Origin: Leptobrachium leishanense
Taxonomy: Eukaryota > Chordata > Amphibia > Anura > Megophryidae
Direction of reading: 5' to 3'
Assembly (NCBI GenBank): GCA_009667805.1
Contig: CM019070.1
Coordinates: 53,590,451-53,654,450, forward strand
DNA: 64,000 nt
The position numbers were made by a program, and so were the translations under genes. Below, piece after piece: positions 54,126 to 64,000 of this stretch. The first letter of the stretch is position 1; each line of letters begins with the position of its first letter. The notes beneath the pieces are model-generated. The model worked only from the letters and a program-made list of their open reading frames with translations, was not told where the DNA came from and searched no databases.

Positions 54126-55037
54126 GTCACTTTCTAGTTGAAGGAAGGTAAAACAGAATGCATCTGACCAGTATAAACAGGATGCTACTCACAACCCTCT
54201 ATGGATAGACTGAAGGAAGTGAAGCTTTGCTGCACAGGAAATGGGGCTGGGCCAAACTAACTATTTGTGTTACAGAGGGAGAGTGGACTAATCCATTCTA
54301 AGTAAAAGCATGGGGGGGATAAGGAATCTGGTTCCTTGACACTTCCCATGGTGTTGTATTATGTCATAACCTGGCACCATTATCCCATTTCTTACTAAAG
54401 TAAACTAGACAAGGTCCATCTACAAATATAATTTGCAACATAAATGACTTTCTTGCTAATGAAACAACCATACACGCTTTAAAGATATCATGTATATTTT
54501 AATTATACTTGGTAATTCTCTTTAAGTTTAGATCCGGCTTGGCAAATAACCATTAGTGACTGAATTTAAGAATCCTGGGTATAGCAAGTTTATGTCTTTC
54601 CTTTGTGACATCTGCTAAATTGTTTCGGTCTCAATGCATAAGACATAGTCTACAATAACACATTTTATTCTTGAAGTAATCTGAAAGTACCAGATTTAAC
54701 TGCTCTTTTTGTGTATGATGCAGCTGTGAAACTGATTCTTGGGAAAGTGCGTAAAAGCCAAGATATCTTAGTAGATTTTTACCATAAACTGGCACAGTAG
54801 AGATTAGTAACTGAGGGAATATATATCTTTTGTCTTTTTGGAAATATTTTCATATTGGCTTCATTTTAAAACCATTTTTATGGAAAAACAGTATGTGAGT
54901 TTGGAGCAGAATTGCTAAAAAATTTAACAGTGGTATGAAAACTGCTTGTTAACTCTTTCACTACCAAGCACTTTTTTGTTGAGAGGGATATTATAATATC
55001 TACTTGAAACATGGGATGTGGTCATTAACAATAAAAT
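54126..55037. other. No recognised feature
   Basis: Ordinary AT-rich non-coding sequence. Confidence 0.5.
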
Positions 55038-55040
55038 ACA

Positions 55041-55953
55041 CAGGGTTATCCAAAGAGATCCGAATTGCTTGAGAAAGGTAACCGAACGCTGAAAATCAGT
55101 GTTCGGTTACCTTTCCTGACCATTCGGCTATCCAGAGAGTAGGCAATTCGCCAAATCCTGGCGAATTGCCTGCACATACGGTGCCTGTTCGGTGCCTGTT
55201 CGAGGGCAGTGAAATCCCCATGAAAAAGCACTGCTTCGGCTATTCAGAGAACACAAACCAGCAGTGAAAGGTTCCCGAAATGCCCTGCCATTCGGTGGTT
55301 TAATTCGGCAAATTTATTCAGGAGAATCCCATAGGCTTCAATGCTAAAAATATTCCCGTTTTAATTCAATATCTAATAAACCGTTCATTATAAAATTCTG
55401 CAGCAAAAAGTCTCTTTATTTATAGATTTTTTAGGATACTTTAAGCATTTTTCTGATTTTTTTAAAAAAAATTTAAAAGTCCGATTTTTTTTTTGATTTT
55501 TTTTCAGTTTACTTATTTTTTTTTGTAACAGCCCTCTTTATTATCATTCCCTGGACCTCCTGTGAAAATTTCAGACATTTTCGCTCAGTAGTTTCTTTGC
55601 AAACAGCGTTTCATTTTCCCAGATTCATACAAATGGTTTTTCTAATTTATTCACTGCCTCCTCTACGTCACAGCTGCTTCGGCTCTGTGTGATTCGGCTC
55701 ATGTTCGGCTCCTGTTCGGCTCATGTTCGGCTTTTTCGAAGGTTAATCCAGATGTTTTTGCTTGTTTTCAGCGTGCATTCGGTTAGTTTTTGTCAGGTTT
55801 GCGGTAGCTTTTCCCTGCAATTCGGGGACCTTGTGGTGTTTGCTGAATACACCGCAGGGTCACCGAAATGGGATCGGCAAAAGGAACAGAATTGAAGAGA
55901 ACGAAAAGGCACCGAACGTGCGGTGACTTTTCGAATCTCTTTGGATAACCCTG
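55041..55953 (-). mobile_element. Large palindromic MITE, copy B
   Basis: Inverse orientation to copy A. Ends CAGGGTTATCCAAAG and CTTTGGATAACCCTG, flanked by ACA at 55038-55040 and 55954-55956. The GGTAACCGAACGCTGA hairpin is at 55078-55113. Confidence 0.8.
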
Positions 55954-56103
55954 ACAGGGTAAAATGGCAATTTTGCGCAGAGACTGTTGTTCTGACAGTT
56001 AATTAAAATAATGTAACTTACCTCTCAATTTTTACAGTAAATTCTGCTATGAAGAGTTCTGAACACTTGATGGTTTCCTCTCTTGAACAAGGTCACGCTA
56101 GAG

Positions 56104-56820
56104 GGGTTATTCAAAGAGCACCAAGGTTTAAGGACCTATGAATAACAATAAAAAGGTTACAGGATTTAAAAAAAAAAAGTCATTTAAAAAACAATCGGAA
56201 ACAAAAATGTTGCCGATAAAATCCAGAAAAATGTCTAATAAGCTCTAAAAAATTAATTAATAAAAAGACTTATTGCTGCAAATGAAAAGCATTATCTGTT
56301 GGATAAAAAAAGTCATAAAAACAAGGATTTTTTTCCATTGAAACCCATGGGATTCGTCTGTATAAACCTATTGAAAGAAAGCACCAAAAATCTGGGCATT
56401 TTGCCAACTTTTCAGGGCTGTTCAGCATTCTCTGAATAGACTAACCATTACTTCTCTATGGAGAATTTCACTGCTGCCAATTAATCTTTTTTGAGAAAGG
56501 ATTTTACCAGGAAGGATACATTGAGATTTCTCTCGTTTTCAAGTATGTCCTGGGTGGCGAGTATGTACCGTTAGGTGTCTTGCCCAAGGACACTTACTGG
56601 AGAGGTTGCTCGCTGGGATTGAACCCATGTCTCCACAGGCTCTCTCCACGCAGAGCAGTGATGTTACCTCTACTCCACCCAGCTGGTTCACTGGCAATTC
56701 GCCAACATTTGGTGTATTGCCAGCTTTTTAAATAGCAGAATTGCCACTAAATTGCACCAAACAGCGAAATTCACCATTCCGTGCAACTTGGTGGCCAATT
56801 CGGCAGTCTTCGAATAACCA
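56104..56820. mobile_element. Palindromic MITE interrupted by a SINE
   Basis: Left end GGGTTATTCAAAGAGCACC, right end GGTGGCC... to TTCGAATAACC. Related to 31411-32124. A SINE interrupts it at 56484-56688. Confidence 0.65.
56484..56688 (-). mobile_element. tRNA-derived SINE, second copy
   Basis: Close relative of 15541-15747, same orientation. B-box GGGTTCAATCCC (minus) at 56615-56626, and GTCCTTGGGCAAGACACC core. Inserted in the palindromic MITE. Confidence 0.78.
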
Positions 56821-57089
56821 CTTAGGTCTGCATTATTGGCATACAGGCAGAAATGGCACGTTTCAAATACAAAAAATGTGATAAATAAAATGTTCAGATC
56901 TCCTGCTTATGGGGATTTGTAGTGAACATAATGAGATTATTAGCAATGCAGCGTCCAAAAAATGTGAGTTTAAAAATTACATCTGTATGTGCCTTTCTGT
57001 TCTATTTATCTACTTGGCACTGCCATATTGGTAATGACATTGGCAAACAATCTTGGGTCCAGTCAGAGCTGTGGATGTTTACCAATCAG
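56821..57089. other. Short non-coding stretch
   Basis: No feature seen. Confidence 0.4.
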
Positions 57090-57227
57090 ACACATATAAG
57101 GGTTGTGTTCACACAGGTGATAGGATTTGCTGCTCATTGATTGCAGGATTCAGACTGCATTTCCCCAAGGTAATCCTTAAAATCTGGCATTTTAAGGCTA
57201 CTTGAGGACCAGGGTTGGGAACCACTG
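57090..57227. mobile_element. hAT-type MITE fragment
   Basis: GATTTGCTGCTCATTGATTG and a right end GGTTGGGAACCACTG, as at 16889 and 24171. Confidence 0.6.
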
Positions 57228-58540
57228 ATCTGTATGGCTGCTATTTCTCGTCTATATCTACACTTAGTTCTCCAGTATGAATTATTGGTGACAAAGGCAA
57301 GGAAACAGATGGTGAACTGATTTATTAGGAATCGGAAAAAACAGGCACCGTTCAACACCACTGAGCTCTGTCAGTAAAGACCATTCAAAATATGTTCTTG
57401 ATTGTCTTTGTTGTGATGGTTTTAAGAATTTGATTTTATATGATACCCAGTAGACATTAGATACTCTTTAAATACGTCCCTGAAGGAAGCATATGGAAAT
57501 AAATAAAAGCTCTAACCATGAAAAGATGTAATGTGTTCGATATGCAGCCACTAGCTGTTGGTTGATCCTTAGGTTAAGACGGCATTAACCCTACGTCATG
57601 TCCACTTCTACTATGCCTGACATGTAGGTATTGCTCACCACACCCCAGGAGGTGACTTATTTTATTCCGTAAGTGTTGTGGAAATTTATTTCAAACAATA
57701 ACGTAGGGGTGGGAGGTTAGGCAATGGTAACCCCATCCTGTCAGTCAAAATGAATTGTTTAATCTCCATAAACACAGCTCAGGGCAAAGATATTTATGAT
57801 TCACACATGATTTTGCTCCTTTATGTGTTCATTTTAATGTCGTATCCCCTTACATCGGTATATTGTGTGTATTAACAATGAACTAACCCAAAGAAACTGA
57901 ATTTAGTGTTTCTCCTTATATGTGATATTCCACTTAATTCCAAACACATTGTTCATTCTGTTTGCTCCTCCGCACCCAAAGTGACCTCTGATTCAGATAA
58001 CGTTAAAAAAAAAAAGGGAAGGGATCGACCACGGATGAAAATAAAAAAGTATTACAAAAACAAAATTAGGTTAACAATATGGCGAAACCAAGGAGTCAGC
58101 GCAATGATAAAAAAAATCCATAAAAGCTCTGAATCTCCAATACATCAGGGACACATTTTGAAACGAGTTTAGGCTCACATGGTTCATGAGGGAAATTAGA
58201 ATCATCTGGAGGCAGTGTGGATTACGCAAAACTACTAATCAAACCCTTCAGCTTTTATTCTTTCCTATTGGTAAATATCAAATGTATTTTTTTCTTCTAG
58301 GAATCTCTGAGCTTTGGCTAAGAAATGCTTTACTCAATCAATATTGTGAAATTGAGTAAAGGAGAAATCACATCATTTTTGTGTGTGACAATAGGCTGGA
58401 TTCGCTGAAGATCCCTTCTTGGTATAGAATCGAGTCACCCGATCTCGCCAGGATTTTGCAGTACAGAAAAAATGCAAGATTTCCAACAATTCAACGTGTC
58501 GACTGGGAGCCGTGTCTCCGCTTTCAAGAGTGTAGGATGA
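57228..58540. other. No recognised feature
   Basis: AT-rich. A lysine-rich 88-codon frame at 57906-58172 has no domain. Confidence 0.5.
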
Positions 58541-58543
58541 GGC

Positions 58544-58667
58544 TGTCAAACTCTTGCCCCCCAGATGTTGATCACATTCAAAGACGTTTGGGAATTGTAG
58601 GCAATCAATGGCCAGAGAATCATAGGAATTGTATTTGAGCAACATCTGGGGGCAGAGTTTGACCGCC
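58544..58667. mobile_element. Small palindromic MITE
   Basis: TGTCAAACTCTTGCCCCCCA and CAACATCTGGGGGCAGAGTT are inverted ends. AGATGTTG/CAACATCT words lie inside. Length about 124 bp. Confidence 0.7.
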
Positions 58668-59094
58668 ATGGTGTAGGCGCTAGAATTCATGTGCAAGGTT
58701 TTGTTTGTGGTTCCGCAGTCAAACCTTTCCCTACCAATTGCTTTTTAATGAAAAAAGATATTTTCAAAATGTATATTTGAATCATGGGATATGTGGTAAA
58801 TACGTAAATGTAGGATAACATAGCTACTTTGCTTAAAGATTATTGTTCCAAAGTACCGTAATTTAAAAAAAAATTAATAAAGTAAATTTACAAATTTTTA
58901 AGTGTGCATGTAATTAATGAATTAATCCTTCCCATTAATATTGCTGGGATTAAAGGTTCTAAACTCTAGATGGTGTTCTTACCGTGCACAATTTCAAATG
59001 GGGTCTGCATTATTGACATATACACAGGAATAACCGTTGTGTCGTTTACAATAAATGTTATAGACTTATATAGTAAAAATGGTCACAAATCATG
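58668..59094. other. No recognised feature
   Basis: AT-rich non-coding sequence. Confidence 0.5.
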
Positions 59095-59400
59095 CTTACG
59101 GAAATTACACCACAACAAAATTGTGTCAAAAAGACACCACAAAGAAGACGTGTCACTAAAATAATGTCCAAAAATAAGAGACGTTAAAACAATTACGACT
59201 TTTCAAACAGGACACCTGAGAAACAAAGACACCATAATAAAGACACCTTGTAGAAAAAGACGCATCTTACGAAAGATGCGTCACAAAAAGACGCCTAAGA
59301 AAAGATCTGTCCATAAGGAGACGCTTTGCAATAAAAGACACTCCGGTAACAAAGACGCATCTATTTTTGACATACTTTTTTAAGGCGTCAAACCCATAAT
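59095..59400 (+). repeat. Degenerate array of AAAGACGC/AAAGACAC words
   Basis: About 14 near-copies of AARGACRC in 300 bases at irregular 15-25 base spacing, some inverted (GATGCGTC). A perfect-armed hairpin GACGCATCTT...AAGATGCGTC is at 59259-59282. Confidence 0.65.
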
Positions 59401-59675
59401 TGTGTGGACTGCATATGGATTTACTCTTTAAATGCAGGGATTTTCAGCAGTTCTAACCTGAATATTATGCATGCACAGTAGTGAGTGACCCCAGAGCTCT
59501 CCCTGGCTGTTGTAATGCAGCAGTAAAGTTTGATAAACCTTTTGTTGCAGTGAGGGTAAGGGATGCCCTCTGTCGCTTATTTACAGTAACTTATGGAGAC
59601 AGGAGAGAGGTATCAGAGATCTTAGTTTCTTCCACTGAAGAATAATACTGCTGATGCATTAAAAAGTATGGTAAG
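59401..59675. other. Short non-coding stretch
   Basis: No feature seen. Confidence 0.4.
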
Positions 59676-59799
59676 TGAGTGTAGCGCTGTTTAAAAAGAC
59701 TGTTCTGCTGCATTTACTTGCAATGGCCACCAGAGGGAGACAGAGACCATGGTAAGATTATGCTGGACAAACACAGAAGACACTGAACATTGCATTGGG

Positions 59800-59841
59800 A
59801 CTACATTTCCCGGCATGCTTTGGGAGCGGAGACAGGAAGTG
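59800..59841 (+). promoter_or_regulatory. ZNF143-like and ETS-like sites
   Basis: ACTACATTTCCCGGCATGC is close to the ZNF143 consensus (ACTACAATTCCCAGCATGC, by recall). ACAGGAAGTG matches an ETS core 13 bases on. This pair is typical of CpG promoters. Here it lies inside the proposed LTR. Confidence 0.45.
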
Positions 59842-60423
59842 GGTGGGACACAGACGCTTACATCCTGAGCCTCGTGGCGAGAGCTGGCAGAGCGCGCCAG
59901 GGAGTGAGAGAAGCAAGACACAGTGCTGCAGAGCGTGACAGTGACCAGGCCGGAGCGCAGCCGGGGGGCCTGACGGAGATAAAGACCGGGTTATTCAGCC
60001 TTACAAGAGGAAGACCCCGAGTTAGGAGCACCGCAGATCGATCTGACAGGGAGTGCAGGCGGTGAGCTGGACATCTTGCGGCAGTTAAAGGAAAGCAAGA
60101 CAGCGGATCCGGTAACCCATAGAATCCCAGTCAAAAAATCGAGCGGAGAGATGTCCTGGGTCGAGCGGAGCACCAAGTATCTGGCGGATGGGTGAGAGGC
60201 CTTCCAGGCCGTTGTGAAAATAGAAAGCACGCTGCTGTTTGTTTCAAAACCCACAGGGCCCCAACTTGACTAGTCGAAGATACCTCATAAGCAATTCACT
60301 GGCCAGTTGAATATTGTACCCGGGTACCACAACACACACACACACGTACATTCTGGGACATAACCTGTGCGGGACTCACTCCCCAAACAAGAAAGGGGAT
60401 TAAAGATATATTTTCTTCTTTTC

Positions 60424-60541
60424 TTTTCCGCTGCGCGTTTCTCGAATTACGAAGCCTTGTATTTTCTCTTTTCCGCTGCGCGTTTCTCGAATTACGAAGC
60501 ATCGTATTTCTTTTCCGCTGCGCGTTTCCCGCATTACGAAG
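60424..60541 (+). repeat. Three tandem repeats with 31-bp core
   Basis: TTTTCCGCTGCGCGTTTCTC then GAATTACGAAG at 60424-60454, 60469-60499 and 60511-60541 (periods 45 and 42). Confidence 0.9.
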
Positions 60542-60713
60542 TACTGTAAATATATATACGAACACCGTGTTATTCATTATATGCCATTTATTCTAGTAAA
60601 CTATATAATTTATAAAATCCACAACGGTGCTGGAGTATATTTATTCCCTAGTGCGGGGAGACTGACCCGAGGTTCAATATCAGCGGCTCCTCCGGGAGTG
60701 AGCGCTACATGAG

Positions 60714-61106
60714 GTTTTACATAAATGCTAATTTTTAGCTTTCATTGTAGTTCAGTTGAAAGCCATGTATACAAAATTGTGTTTGTGGGGGGGGGGATTA
60801 ACATACAATGCAAATATTGATGACATAAAGAGTGGATTTATCCTTAGATCTGGGCAAATGGATGCACACCGTTTCTGTGGGGGAACTATAGGTCCAGCCA
60901 GGCATATTCTTTGTACAATGTTTTATTTTCTGCTTAAATGTTTATTTTTGATTACTATTATTGTTAATTTGTTTAAAATTAGGTTGCACCACCTAGTTTC
61001 ACTCTTATGGCTTCTCACAGTAGCCTATTACTTAATTGTACGTTTACGTGCGTAATTGCTTCTAAGCCATCTTTGAATACATGTGCATTCTCAAAAAAAA
61101 CATAAA
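60714..61106. other. No recognised feature
   Basis: AT-rich non-coding sequence with a G run at 60788-60797. Confidence 0.45.
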
Positions 61107-61997
61107 GGGTAATTCAAAGAGAATCAAAAAGTCATCGCACATTCGGTGACTTTTCGTTCTCTTCAATTCGTTGCGATCCCATTTTGGCGAACCTGCGGTG
61201 TATTCAGCAAGCATCACAGGGCCATCGTAATGCAGGGAAAAGTTGCCGCAAACCCGCCGAACACTCACCGCAAAACGAGGGTGAACGCACACGAAACCCG
61301 CAAAAACATCTAGATTAACCCGCCGAAGACGCTGGAGAAACCCGAGCAGGTCTCTCCAATCACAGCGCAGTGCAGCCGCTGGAAAAAGCCGACAACGCAG
61401 ACGAAGGAGCTGAAGGAAAAAAAAACAGTACGCTTGAATGTTTGAAAAGTGAAACTCTGTTTGCAAAAAAACTACGGAACGAAAATGTCTGAAACTTACA
61501 TATAAGATCCAATGAATGATAATAAAAAGGGCTGTTACAGAAAAAAGAAAAAAAAAACGATTAAAAAACGTTTGCAAAAAAATCCCAAAAAATGCCTAAA
61601 AGGTCCTAAAAAATCTGAAAATAAAGAGACTTTTTACTGTAGAATATTATAATCAACGGTTTATTAGATATTTAATTAAAACGGAATATTTTTAACATTG
61701 AAGCCTATGGGATTCGCCTGAATAAACCTGCCGAATTAAACCACCGAATGGCAGGGCAATTTGGCAACTTTTCATTGCTGGTTTTTGTTCTCTGAATAGC
61801 CGAATCATTGGTTCTCTATTGGGATTCACTGCCCTCGAACAGGCACCGAACAGCCACCGTATGTGCAGCCAATTCGCCAGGATTTGGCGTATTGCCTGCT
61901 CTCTGGATAGCCGAATGGCCAAGAAAGGTAACCGTATGCTGAATTTCAGCGTTAGGTTACCTTTCTCCAGCAATTCGGATCTCTTTGAATAACCCTG
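61107..61997 (+). mobile_element. Large palindromic MITE, copy C
   Basis: GGGTAATTCAAAGAG to CTTTGAATAACCCTG, same orientation as copy A, with both subterminal hairpins. Its uninterrupted CAACGGTTTATTAGATAT (near 61654) is the empty site for the insertion in copy D. Confidence 0.8.
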
Positions 61998-62711
61998 ACA
62001 GATAAAAAAAATGATTTCAAAAACATGATAGAAAAGCTGTTTGCAAATCCTCAGCTTGAGAAGGGTCACCTGTGAGTGGAGGTACGCTGCAAATCAATAG
62101 TGATTCTTACGCCAGACACAGGTTCTGTAAAAGAGAAGCCCTTGCAATTTCAATACCCGCCGCTCCACGTATTTTTGTTTTAAAATTGCCATCCTGGCTG
62201 TCAGGCGAGTCGCCGCTGTCTCTGCAGGTGCTGCATAACCTTCCTTTTAAAAGATGGCAAATGTAATTTAATACTGTTTATCTAATGGTTTGATTCTATA
62301 AATATGAGGTTTATAAAGAAACTCGCCGTATTTAAACAAATAAACAGAGAAAGCATTATAATTAATTTTCCAGAGCAATGCGCATCTCGTTTTACAATGT
62401 TCCTAAATGATAAAACCAGACCGAGCTGAAGGCAAATATAGAAGTAAACAGGTTGAAGCTTCAAAGCCGAGGAATACATTTACTGGTGCCTGGGGAGATG
62501 ACCAGTATGTCAAGTTTCCGCCGAAACTGTATTTTTCGTCTGTGACGTCTAATTCTATTTTAGAAAATGTGCAAAAATGTGAAGTTTTATGATTTTTCTT
62601 AAATGTGGGCATATTTGCTGTTAGATGTGTAACGTCTCATTTTGCCAGTCTCTGTTTATGTGTGTGGTTTCAACTTTCACACTTTTCGAACCGTACATTT
62701 TAAGACCTAAA
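61998..62711. other. No recognised feature
   Basis: Non-coding sequence between two MITE copies. Confidence 0.5.
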
Positions 62712-64000
62712 GGCTTATTCAAAGAGAATCGAAAAGTCACCGTACGTTCGGTGACTTTTCGTTCGCTTCTATTCGGCGTGATTCGGCGATCCTATTTCGG
62801 TGACCCTGTGGTGTATTCAGCAATCACCACAGGGTCCCCGAAGTGCAAGGAAAACCTGCGGCAAACCCGCCGAACACTCACCGCCAACCCGCCGAACACT
62901 CACCGCAAAACCCGCCGAACACTCACTAAAACCTGCAGAACAGCTGGATTAACCCGCCGAAAACGCCAGAGAAACCCGAGCAGCCACGGATTAGAGCGCA
63001 GAGCAGCCGCCGGAAAAAGCTGTCACCGCAGACGAATGGAATGAAAAAAAAAAACAGTTTGCGTGAATGTTTGAAAAGTGAAACGCTGTTTGCAAAGAAA
63101 CTACAGAACGAAAATGTCTGAAATTTATATATAAGATCCAATGAATGATAATAAAAAGGGCTGTTACAGAAAAAAGAAAAATCGATTAAAAAAAGTTTTG
63201 CAAACAAATCCCAAAAAATGCCTAAAAGATTCTAAAAAAATCTATAAATAAAGGAACTTTTTACTGCAGAATATTATAATCAACGGTTTAGGCTAGGGAC
63301 AGATGAGCGCATTTTCTGCGGCCACCGTCAAAATGTACGTCGATGCGTGCGCACGCATTTTTTCACGGAATACGCTTAAGTGGTCAGACGACCACAGTCG
63401 CACAGTCGCAGGTACTCACCAACGCAATTCTAGGGAAATCCGGCTGTTTGAGCGTTATGTAGGCCGCACACTAGCAGCGTCTGACGTCTCCTAATCACGC
63501 ACACACGCTGCCATGCGGCCGCAGCGCACTCTGTACGTCTGTAGCAGCGGTTTCACGTTCTGAGAAAAATGCGTTCATTTGCCAGTTGCGTGGTGTCGGC
63601 GCACTTTTGTACGCACGTACTGCGTATATTGGCCGTCATTGGCCGTTATGTGCTGCTACTGCCGCCGTGATTTAGTGCGCCTGCACGCGCGTTCCGACTG
63701 CCCCACTCTGACCCTAGCCTTATTAGATATTGAATTAAAACTAGAATATTTTTAATATTGAAGTCTATGGGATTCGCCTGAATAAACCTGTCAAATGAAA
63801 CCACCGAACAGCAGAGCAATTCGGCAACTTTTCACTGCTGGTTTTTGTTCTCTGAATAGACGAAGCATTGCTTCTCTATGGGGATTTCACTGCCCTCGAA
63901 CAGGCACCGTATGTGCAGGCAATTCGCCAACATTTGGCGAACTGCCTGCTCTGTGAATAGCCAGGAAAGGTAACTGTACGCTGAATTTCGCAGGTTAACT
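62712..64000 (+). mobile_element. Large palindromic MITE, copy D, runs off the window
   Basis: Starts GGCTTATTCAAAGAGAATCG. It is split by a Harbinger-like MITE at 63291-63719. The right end lies beyond 64000. A tandem CGCCGAACACTCACCGC word is repeated three times near 62870-62925. Confidence 0.78.
63291..63719 (+). mobile_element. Harbinger-like palindromic MITE, copy 5
   Basis: GGCTAGGGACAGATGAGCGC to CTGACCCTAGCC, flanked by TTA at 63288-63290 and 63720-63722. Removing it with one TTA restores exactly the sequence of copy C. Confidence 0.9.

Larger units (their letters stand above)
59680..60709. mobile_element. CpG-rich solo LTR, 1,030 bp
   Basis: Begins TGTAGCGCT and ends AGCGCTACA, a perfect 9-bp terminal inverted repeat with TG...CA. 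TGAG flanks it at 59676-59679 and 60710-60713, a 4-bp duplication as in gypsy-like or retroviral LTRs. It contains promoter-like words (ACTACATTTCCCGGCATGC at 59800-59818; ACAGGAAGTG at 59832-59841), a CpG-rich body to about 60240 and three tandem repeats (60424-60541). Orientation is uncertain: AATAAA words near 60590 and 60645 are on the minus strand, while the promoter-like words read on the plus strand. No internal region is attached. Confidence 0.7.

Noticed and set aside
57906..58172. Lysine-rich 88-codon frame as a host exon
   Set aside because: Driven by A runs; no domain or acceptor site that I trust.
60055..60070. GGTGAGC as a splice donor of a first exon
   Set aside because: A donor word after CpG-rich sequence is suggestive, but it lies within the proposed solo LTR and I see no partner exon.

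Overview
This window is vertebrate nuclear DNA made almost entirely of transposable elements. I found no host exon, tRNA gene or rRNA gene that I can support. The element mix suggests an amphibian, most likely a frog: a tyrosine-recombinase retrotransposon of Ngaro/DIRS type, a Gmr1-type LTR retrotransposon, Tc1 elements, a Penelope-like fragment, L2-like LINE and SINE tails, and many palindromic TTAA-, TWA- and hAT-type non-autonomous elements. This is inference from repeat content; no species marker is visible.

Layout, 1-20 kb. Two near copies of a 740-750 bp segment flank a 100-N gap, followed by a decayed Ngaro-like element (to about 6.75 kb) with frameshifted gag, reverse transcriptase/RNase H and tyrosine recombinase. 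Next come a purine-rich minisatellite (8.5-9.4 kb), a solo LTR (10.4-11.3 kb), a Tc1 element with one nonsense codon (12.2-13.9 kb), SINEs, fold-back elements, small MITEs and a second, more damaged Tc1 (17.1-18.3 kb).

Layout, 20-46 kb. This part holds a Penelope-like GIY-YIG fragment (21.2-21.8 kb), a fold-back element with 213-bp arms (22-23.1 kb), a TTAA element with four hairpins (27.4-27.9 kb), an L2-like RT scrap (28.9-29.1 kb), a third Tc1 (30-31.3 kb), a pyrimidine-rich tract (33 kb), two hAT-type elements with perfect 8-bp target duplications (34.5-36 kb), and a 3.4-kb nested hAT-type composite (39.4-42.8 kb).

Layout, 46-64 kb. A complete 7,011-bp LTR retrotransposon on the minus strand (47090-54100) sits inside a minisatellite. 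Its 1,139-bp LTRs differ at only two positions by eye. It has a tRNA-Leu-type primer site, a polypurine tract, a SCAN-like gag region, and integrase encoded before reverse transcriptase, which is the hallmark of the Gmr1 lineage. The rest is large palindromic MITEs, a GACGC-motif array and a CpG-rich solo LTR (59.7-60.7 kb).

The most unusual signal is a short motif seen at six places in otherwise different repeats. It reads CTGARRAA, then a small hairpin, then GAAAYGYRTT; in the best copies an outer stem encloses it. Stem sequences differ between copies while pairing is kept and the loop strands stay conserved, as expected for a structured RNA or DNA element. It resembles, but does not match, a hammerhead ribozyme core.
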